Origin: Betaproteobacteria bacterium
GTDB lineage: Bacteria > Pseudomonadota > Gammaproteobacteria > Burkholderiales > SG8-39
Direction of reading: 5' to 3'
Assembly: GCA_016210745.1 (NCBI GenBank)
Contig: JACQTO010000068.1
Span: 1-32,939, forward strand
DNA length: 32,939 nt
In this document: positions 28,612 through 32,939 of the stretch, piece by piece
How the letters are laid out: every line of letters begins with the position of its first letter
How positions within the stretch are numbered: the first letter of the stretch is position 1
Notes under the pieces: generated by a model
Database searches by the model: none
What the model saw: the letters and a program-made list of their open reading frames with translations, nothing else
Told to the model about the DNA's origin: nothing
Program-made: the position numbers and the translations under genes

Positions 28612-29802
28612 ATGGACCTCAACTATACGGCGGAAGAACTCTCGTTCCGCGACGAAGTGCGCGCATTCGCGCGCAGCAATCTCCCGAAAGACATCTCGCG
28701 CAAGGTGCTCGAACACAAGCGCCTGCACAAGGACGACTTTGTGCGCTGGCAGGACATCCTTGCCAAGCGCGGCTGGCTTGCCGGTCATTGGCCCAGGGAA
28801 TACGGCGGGCTCGGCTGGTCGCCGATTCAGAACCACCTGTTCGACGAGGAAACGGCGGCTGCCGGTTCGCCCCGGCTGATCCCGTTCGGACTCCACATGG
28901 TCTCGCCGGTGATCATGGCCTTCGGCAGCCCGTGGCAGAAGGAGCATTACCTGACGCGCATCCGCGAGAACAAGGACTGGTGGTGCCAGGGCTACTCGGA
29001 ACCGGGCTCGGGCTCGGACCTCGCCTCGCTCAAGACCCGCGCGGTGCGCGAGGGCGATCACTACATCGTCAACGGACAGAAGACCTGGACCACGCTCGGG
29101 CAGTATGCCGACATGATCTTCTGTCTGGTGCGCACCGATTCCAGCGTGAAGAAGCAGGAAGGCATCTCATTCCTGCTGATGGACATGAAGGCTCCCGGCG
29201 TCTCGGTGCGGCCGATCATCCTGCTCGATGAAGAGCACCAGGTGAACGAAGTGTTTTTCGAAAATGTGAAGGTGCCGGTGCACAACCTGGTCGGCGAAGA
29301 AGGCAAGGGCTGGACTTACGCCAAGTACCTGCTTGGCTACGAGCGCACCAATATCGCCGGCGTGGGCGGCTCCAAGCGCGAACTGGCCTCGCTCAAGGCG
29401 TTGGCGCGGCGCGAGCTTCGCGGCGGGCGGCCGCTGACAGAGGATCCGCGCTTTGCGGCGAAGATCGCGGCGGTCGAGATCGAATTGATGGCGCTGGAGA
29501 TGACGGTGATGCGCGTGCTTTCCGCGCGCGGCAAGGCCCCCGGACCGGAGGCCTCGATCCTCAAGATCAGGGGCTCGGAGATCCAGCAGACGCTCTCCGC
29601 GCTGATGATGGAAGCGATCGGCGCGTACGCGCTGCCGTTCGATCCGGCGGCGGGCGAACTCGATTACAAAGGCGGTCTGGCCGCGCCCGATGACGTCATG
29701 ACGGTGACCGGCCACTACCTCAATTACCGCAAGACCACGATCTACGGCGGTTCGAACGAAATTCAGCGCAATATCATTGCGCAGTTGGTATTGGGGCTCT
29801 AA
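28612..29802 (+). CDS. acyl-CoA dehydrogenase, large-subunit type (PimC-like)
   Basis: This 396-residue flavoprotein oxidises an acyl-CoA to the 2-enoyl-CoA. The N-terminal helical domain starts MDLNYTAEELSFRDEVRAFA. The middle beta domain has WWCQGYSEPGSGSDLASLKT and GQKTWTTLGQYADM, which bind FAD and substrate. The C-terminal FAD helix ends YGGSNEIQRNIIAQLVLGL. Where many homologues have YEG with catalytic Glu, this has YGGS (residues 378-381); Glu244 in GYERTNIAG is a candidate base, as in isovaleryl-CoA dehydrogenase. AGGAAGGAA precedes the ATG. The following gene starts right after the stop, and the pair resembles the large and small subunits of pimeloyl-CoA dehydrogenase. Confidence 0.88.
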   Translation: MDLNYTAEELSFRDEVRAFARSNLPKDISRKVLEHKRLHKDDFVRWQDILAKRGWLAGHWPREYGGLGWSPIQNHLFDEETAAAGSPRLIPFGLHMVSPVIMAFGSPWQKEHYLTRIRENKDWWCQGYSEPGSGSDLASLKTRAVREGDHYIVNGQKTWTTLGQYADMIFCLVRTDSSVKKQEGISFLLMDMKAPGVSVRPIILLDEEHQVNEVFFENVKVPVHNLVGEEGKGWTYAKYLLGYERTNIAGVGGSKRELASLKALARRELRGGRPLTEDPRFAAKIAAVEIELMALEMTVMRVLSARGKAPGPEASILKIRGSEIQQTLSALMMEAIGAYALPFDPAAGELDYKGGLAAPDDVMTVTGHYLNYRKTTIYGGSNEIQRNIIAQLVLGL

Positions 29803-30933
29803 ATGGACTTCTCTCTCACTGAGGAACAAAGGCTGCTGCAGGAATCGCTCGCGCGCTTTGCGCAGAAGGAGTACAGCTTCGAGAAAAGGCGCGCCATCCA
29901 GGCGCTGCCCGAGGGGTTTTCGCGCGAGGCATGGGGGACCCTTGTCGACATGGGCGTAGTCGGCCTGCCGTTTGCCGAGGAGTACGGTGGCATCGGCGGC
30001 GGCCCGGTCGAAACCATGATCGTCATGACCGCGGCAGGCAGCGCGCTCATGCTCGAACCCTATCTGGCCACGGTGGTGCTGGGAGGGGGCCTGGTGCAGC
30101 GGCTCGGCGACGAAGCGCAGAAACAGATGTTATCGAGCGTTGCCGAAGGCAAATTGCTGCTCGCGCTTGCGCACGACGAGCCGGGCTCGCGTTGGTCGCT
30201 TGCGGATGTGAACACGCGCGCCGTTCGCAATGGCGGGCGCTGGCGGCTCAGCGGACGCAAGGCGGTGGTGCTGCACGGGGCGCAGGCCGGTCGCCTGTTG
30301 GTTTCTGCGCGTACGGCAGGCAAGCCGGGCGAGGAAAAGGGCATCAGCCTGTTCCTCGTCGAGCGCCTGGCCAAGGGGCTCTCGGTGCGCGATTACCGCA
30401 CCGCCGACGGCCTGCGTGCGGCTGACGTGGCTCTGGACAACGTGGAAGTGGAGGCCTCCGCGCTCCTTGGCGGCGAAGGAACAGCCCATGCCGCGCTGGA
30501 CTGGGCGCTGGATATGGGTGCCGCGGCGCTATGCGCAGAAGCGGTCGGCGCGATGGAGGGCTTGAACGCGCAGACGCTCGAATACGTCAAGCAGCGCCAG
30601 CAGTTCGGACAGCCGATCGGCCGTTTCCAGGTCAATCAGCACAAGGCCGCCGACATGTTCATTCACACCGAGCTGTCGAAGTCGATGGCTTATTTGGCGG
30701 CGATGCGGGCGGGTTCGGAGGATGCCCGGGAGCGAGCCCAAGCTGTTTCGGCGGCGAAAGTGCACATCGGCAAGTCGGGGCGGTTCGTCGCCGAGACCGC
30801 GATCCAGATGCACGGCGGCATGGGCATGAGCAACGAACTGGCCGCGAGCCATTACGCCAAGCGATTGGTGATGATCGACTTCTGGCTCGGCGACACCGAG
30901 CATCACCTGGACCGCTTCATCGGAAGCCCCTAA
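29803..30933 (+). CDS. acyl-CoA dehydrogenase, small-subunit type (PimD-like)
   Basis: A 376-residue acyl-CoA dehydrogenase family protein, partner of the preceding one. It starts MDFSLTEEQRLLQESLARFA. The middle part is shorter and less conserved at the FAD motif (LALAHDEPGSRWSLADVNTR) than in the large subunit, and the C terminus has HGGMGMSNELAASHYAKRLV. Genes of this type lie directly after the large-subunit gene in dicarboxyl-CoA degradation (pimC-pimD of Rhodopseudomonas), where the proteins form a heterotetramer. The start at 29803 follows the upstream stop with no gap. A palindromic element begins 18 bases after its stop. The true acyl substrate is unknown. Confidence 0.85.
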   Translation: MDFSLTEEQRLLQESLARFAQKEYSFEKRRAIQALPEGFSREAWGTLVDMGVVGLPFAEEYGGIGGGPVETMIVMTAAGSALMLEPYLATVVLGGGLVQRLGDEAQKQMLSSVAEGKLLLALAHDEPGSRWSLADVNTRAVRNGGRWRLSGRKAVVLHGAQAGRLLVSARTAGKPGEEKGISLFLVERLAKGLSVRDYRTADGLRAADVALDNVEVEASALLGGEGTAHAALDWALDMGAAALCAEAVGAMEGLNAQTLEYVKQRQQFGQPIGRFQVNQHKAADMFIHTELSKSMAYLAAMRAGSEDARERAQAVSAAKVHIGKSGRFVAETAIQMHGGMGMSNELAASHYAKRLVMIDFWLGDTEHHLDRFIGSP

Positions 30934-30951
30934 GCCGCCGGAACCAAGGAA

Positions 30952-31060
30952 GCTGGTTTTGCCGTTTATCGATCTCCCCCTTTTCGTGCAGTTGCCTGCA
31001 ACTGCACGAAAAGGGGGAGACGAATTTAGAAACCAAATCTTCGACAAATTTGTCAACAGC
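30952..31060 (+). repeat. dispersed palindromic element, best-preserved copy
   Basis: The element runs from AGCTGGTTTTGCCGTTTATC through a 48-bp palindrome (30973-31020) to the right module: TTAGAAACC, AAATCTTCGACAAAT, TTGTCAACAGC. Its palindrome arms start TCTCCCCCTTTTCGTGC and meet at GTTGCCTGCAAC, so it differs from other copies by paired changes and one extra C-G pair. GTCAAC (31052-31057) and GTTGAC (31064-31069) form a second small hairpin. It occupies the gap between the acyl-CoA dehydrogenase pair and the oxidoreductase gene, both plus strand, so the hairpin would be in the transcript if they are linked. Confidence 0.9.
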
Positions 31061-31086
31061 GAAGTTGACTAACAACCTGGCTGAGC

Positions 31087-32085
31087 ATGACGACTAACCG
31101 GCAAGTGCTCTTCGTGAACCGGCCCAGGGGATGGGTGAGCGAGGATAACTTCCGCATGGTCGAGTCCCCGCTGCCCTCGCCCACGCAGGGCCAGGTGCTG
31201 GTGCGCAACCACTGGCTCTCGCTCGACCCGTACATGCGCGGGCGCATGGACGCGGGCAAGAGCTACGCCAAGGGGGCCGAACTGGGAGAAGTCATGGTGG
31301 GCGGCACCGTGGGCGAGGTGATGGAATCGAAATCGCCGAAATTCAAGACCGGCGATATGGTCGCAGGTGCCCTCGGATGGCAGGAATACGGCGTGAGCGA
31401 CGCCTCCGGGCTCGCGAAAATAGACACCTCGATCGGGCCCGCTTCGTATTACCTTGGCATCCTCGGCATGCCGGGCGTGACCGCCTGGATGGGCTTGCTC
31501 GAGATCGCTCAGCCGAAGGAGGGCGAGACGGTGGTCGTCTCCGCCGCCTCGGGCGCGGTAGGCGGCGCCGTCGGGCAGATCGCGAGAATCAAGGGTTGCC
31601 GCGCAGTGGGAATTGCCGGCGGCAAGGCCAAATGCGACTACGTCACCGGCGAACTCGGCTTCGATGACTGCGTGGACTACAAAGCCGGAGGGCTGGATGC
31701 CGATCTGCAGGCAGCAGCGCCGGCGGGAATCGATGTGTGTTTCGAGAACGTCGGCGGCGAGGTCTTCGACGCCGTGCTGCGCCAGATGAACCCGTTCTCG
31801 CGCATCGCGCTCTGCGGTCTGGTATCGCAGTACAACCTGACCGAGCCCTACGCGATGAAGAATCTGCGCTCGATCCTGGTCAATCGCGTCCGCATGCAGG
31901 GATTCATCGTCTCCGACCGCCTCGACCTGTGGCCGCGCGCCAGGGCCGAGCTTGCCGGCTGGTTGAAGGCGGGCAAGCTCAAATGCCGCGAATCGGTTGC
32001 GCATGGGTTGGAGCAAGCGCCAAAGGCGTTCATCGGCATGTTGAAGGGAGAGAACTTCGGCAAGCAGTTGGTGAAGCTAGTCTGA
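31087..32085 (+). CDS. NADP-dependent MDR oxidoreductase (CurA/YncB-like)
   Basis: This 332-residue zinc-independent medium-chain reductase reduces alkenals, enones or quinones with NADPH. The cofactor loop is VVVSAASGAVGGAVGQIA, a good AxxGxxG Rossmann motif near residue 155. It lacks the catalytic zinc ligands of alcohol dehydrogenases. The family marker LSLDPYMRGRM is at about residue 40, and the end GKLKCRESVAHGLEQAPKAF is typical of the CurA/PTGR group. Its neighbours in acyl-CoA metabolism suggest reductive work on an enoyl or enone product, but substrate is unknown. The ribosome binding site is weak; the ATG at 31087 opens the family-like sequence. Confidence 0.9.
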   Translation: MTTNRQVLFVNRPRGWVSEDNFRMVESPLPSPTQGQVLVRNHWLSLDPYMRGRMDAGKSYAKGAELGEVMVGGTVGEVMESKSPKFKTGDMVAGALGWQEYGVSDASGLAKIDTSIGPASYYLGILGMPGVTAWMGLLEIAQPKEGETVVVSAASGAVGGAVGQIARIKGCRAVGIAGGKAKCDYVTGELGFDDCVDYKAGGLDADLQAAAPAGIDVCFENVGGEVFDAVLRQMNPFSRIALCGLVSQYNLTEPYAMKNLRSILVNRVRMQGFIVSDRLDLWPRARAELAGWLKAGKLKCRESVAHGLEQAPKAFIGMLKGENFGKQLVKLV

Positions 32086-32180
32086 ATGCCAGCGTGCCTC
32101 GAATTCCGCGGTGGCGCCGGCTCGAGGCGGGACCGATCGAGGGAAGACTTGCGATTCAGACATTTCAAGGAGACGTTGCC

Positions 32181-32678
32181 ATGTCGCAAATAACGCGGGC
32201 GCCCAGGTACGTCGGATTCTGGATGCGCGTTGTCGCCGGTGTAATCGACATAGTTATCCTGCTTCTGATCGCGGGCTTGCTGCTGTACTGGGCGTACGGT
32301 TCGTCCTATTTCACTTCTCTTTTGGATGCTCAACTTGCCGCGTTGTCAGGCGCTCCCACTGCTGCAGCGGCGCCGAGACCTATGTTCGTCGGTCCAGCCG
32401 ACGTTTTGATCAATGTGGTGCTCCCGGTACTGCTGTTCCTGGTGTTCTGGCGTTTTGGGGGAGCGACGCCGGGCAAAATGCTGATCTCGGCCAAGATCGT
32501 CGATGCCAAGACCCTCGGAGATCCCGCTGCATGGCAACTTTTGGTCCGGTTTCTCGTACTGGCCGTTTCGGCGATTCCCCTGGGCATCGTACTGATCTGG
32601 GTTGCATTCGATCGGCGCAAGCAGGGATTGCACGACAAGCTGGCGAGAACCGTGGTGATCTATGCGAAGAATGATTAG
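32181..32678 (+). CDS. RDD family membrane protein
   Basis: A 165-residue protein with three hydrophobic segments: about 15-40 (VVAGVIDIVILLLIAGLLLY), about 74-92 (VLINVVLPVLLFLVFWRF) and about 122-145 (FLVLAVSAIPLGIVLIWVAF). The pattern of an Arg in the first segment, an Asp after it and a conserved GATPGKMLISAKIVD between segments 2 and 3 is typical of the RDD family. A further conserved GLHDKLARTVVIY ends it. Some relatives act in ion exchange; for most the role is unknown. AAGGAGA lies eight bases before the ATG at 32181. Confidence 0.85.
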   Translation: MSQITRAPRYVGFWMRVVAGVIDIVILLLIAGLLLYWAYGSSYFTSLLDAQLAALSGAPTAAAAPRPMFVGPADVLINVVLPVLLFLVFWRFGGATPGKMLISAKIVDAKTLGDPAAWQLLVRFLVLAVSAIPLGIVLIWVAFDRRKQGLHDKLARTVVIYAKND

Positions 32679-32807
32679 AGTGGCTGGCACCCGGGTCCGG
32701 CGTTAGACCTAGTCCGGGACGACTGCGGGAGAAACGGCGTCGCGATCCAGCGGCGCGATGCGCTGCCTCTGCACAAGCGCAAACAGTAACGACGAAAACA
32801 AGCCGCC

Positions 32808-32939
32808 ATGGCCATCAAGAAATCCGACCTGTACTCTTCCCTCTGGGCCTCGTGCGACGAGCTTCGCGGCGGCATGGACGCCAGTCAGTACAAGGACTAC
32901 GTCCTGTTCATGCTGTTCATCAAGTACATCAGCGACAAG
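32808..32939 (+). CDS. hsdM: type I restriction-modification methyltransferase subunit, N-terminal fragment
   Basis: The window ends inside this gene; 44 codons are visible. They read MAIKKSDLYSSLWASCDELR and continue GGMDASQYKDYVLFMLFIKY, which is the N-terminal helical domain of HsdM (DNA adenine methyltransferase of type I systems), just before the region that leads to the SAM-binding domain. HsdS and HsdR would normally follow and are not visible. No strong ribosome binding site precedes the ATG. The 129-base gap before it shows no gene. Assignment is firm for family, but the gene may be intact or broken beyond the edge. Confidence 0.85.
   Translation, partial: MAIKKSDLYSSLWASCDELRGGMDASQYKDYVLFMLFIKYISDK

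Overview
The window looks like chromosome from a GC-rich betaproteobacterium, probably a free-living lineage with sulfur-oxidising capacity. This rests on gene order and family resemblance: uvrA divergent from MFS-ssb, then fmdB-DUF502-aspS-nudB, an orphan soxYZ pair and a DsrE/F/H-like trio. No rRNA or tRNA gene, prophage, transposase or CRISPR array was seen. Coding density is high, and many long antisense frames are only GC-driven shadows.

Layout. 1-1541 (minus): an amino-acid-type periplasmic binding protein and a small ribbon-helix-helix regulator, then two tandem copies of a 48-bp palindromic repeat. 1542-7121: uvrA (minus), divergent from a run with a YajR-like MFS exporter, ssb, soxY and soxZ. 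7202-10641 (plus): an FmdB-type zinc ribbon, a DUF502 membrane protein, aspS and nudB. 10674-14637 (plus): a translationally coupled envelope/lipid set (START-like protein, EEP-family phosphodiesterase, cardiolipin synthase), then nicotinate phosphoribosyltransferase. 14845-20171 (minus): an operon in the order AMP-forming acyl/acetyl-CoA ligase, 2-oxoacid dehydrogenase E1-alpha, E1-beta, single-lipoyl E2, acyl carrier protein, with no E3 gene. 20377-23093: a zinc-ribbon protein, an SPW-repeat membrane protein and the DsrH/E/F-like trio. 23339-27565: an MFS transporter, two tandem MaoC hydratases, a hotdog thioesterase and an AAA/DUF4143 ATPase. 27847-32678 (plus): a conserved hypothetical protein, a PimC/PimD-like acyl-CoA dehydrogenase pair, a CurA-like oxidoreductase and an RDD membrane protein. 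The right edge cuts the first 44 codons of a type I restriction-modification hsdM.

Themes. Sulfur: soxYZ and the DsrEFH-like trio suggest cytoplasmic and periplasmic sulfur-carrier chemistry. Acyl-CoA metabolism: ligase, E1/E2/ACP, MaoC pair, thioesterase, acyl-CoA dehydrogenase pair and oxidoreductase together suggest acid or dicarboxylate degradation and acetyl transfer.

The most unusual structure is a dispersed non-coding element of roughly 110-150 bp, seen in three clear copies, one divergent copy and one degenerate copy. In the clear copies a long near-perfect palindrome (46-48 bp) is flanked by conserved modules, and differences between copies are compensated on both arms. One copy sits inside the E1-beta/E2 operon. 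I do not recognise it as a named element.
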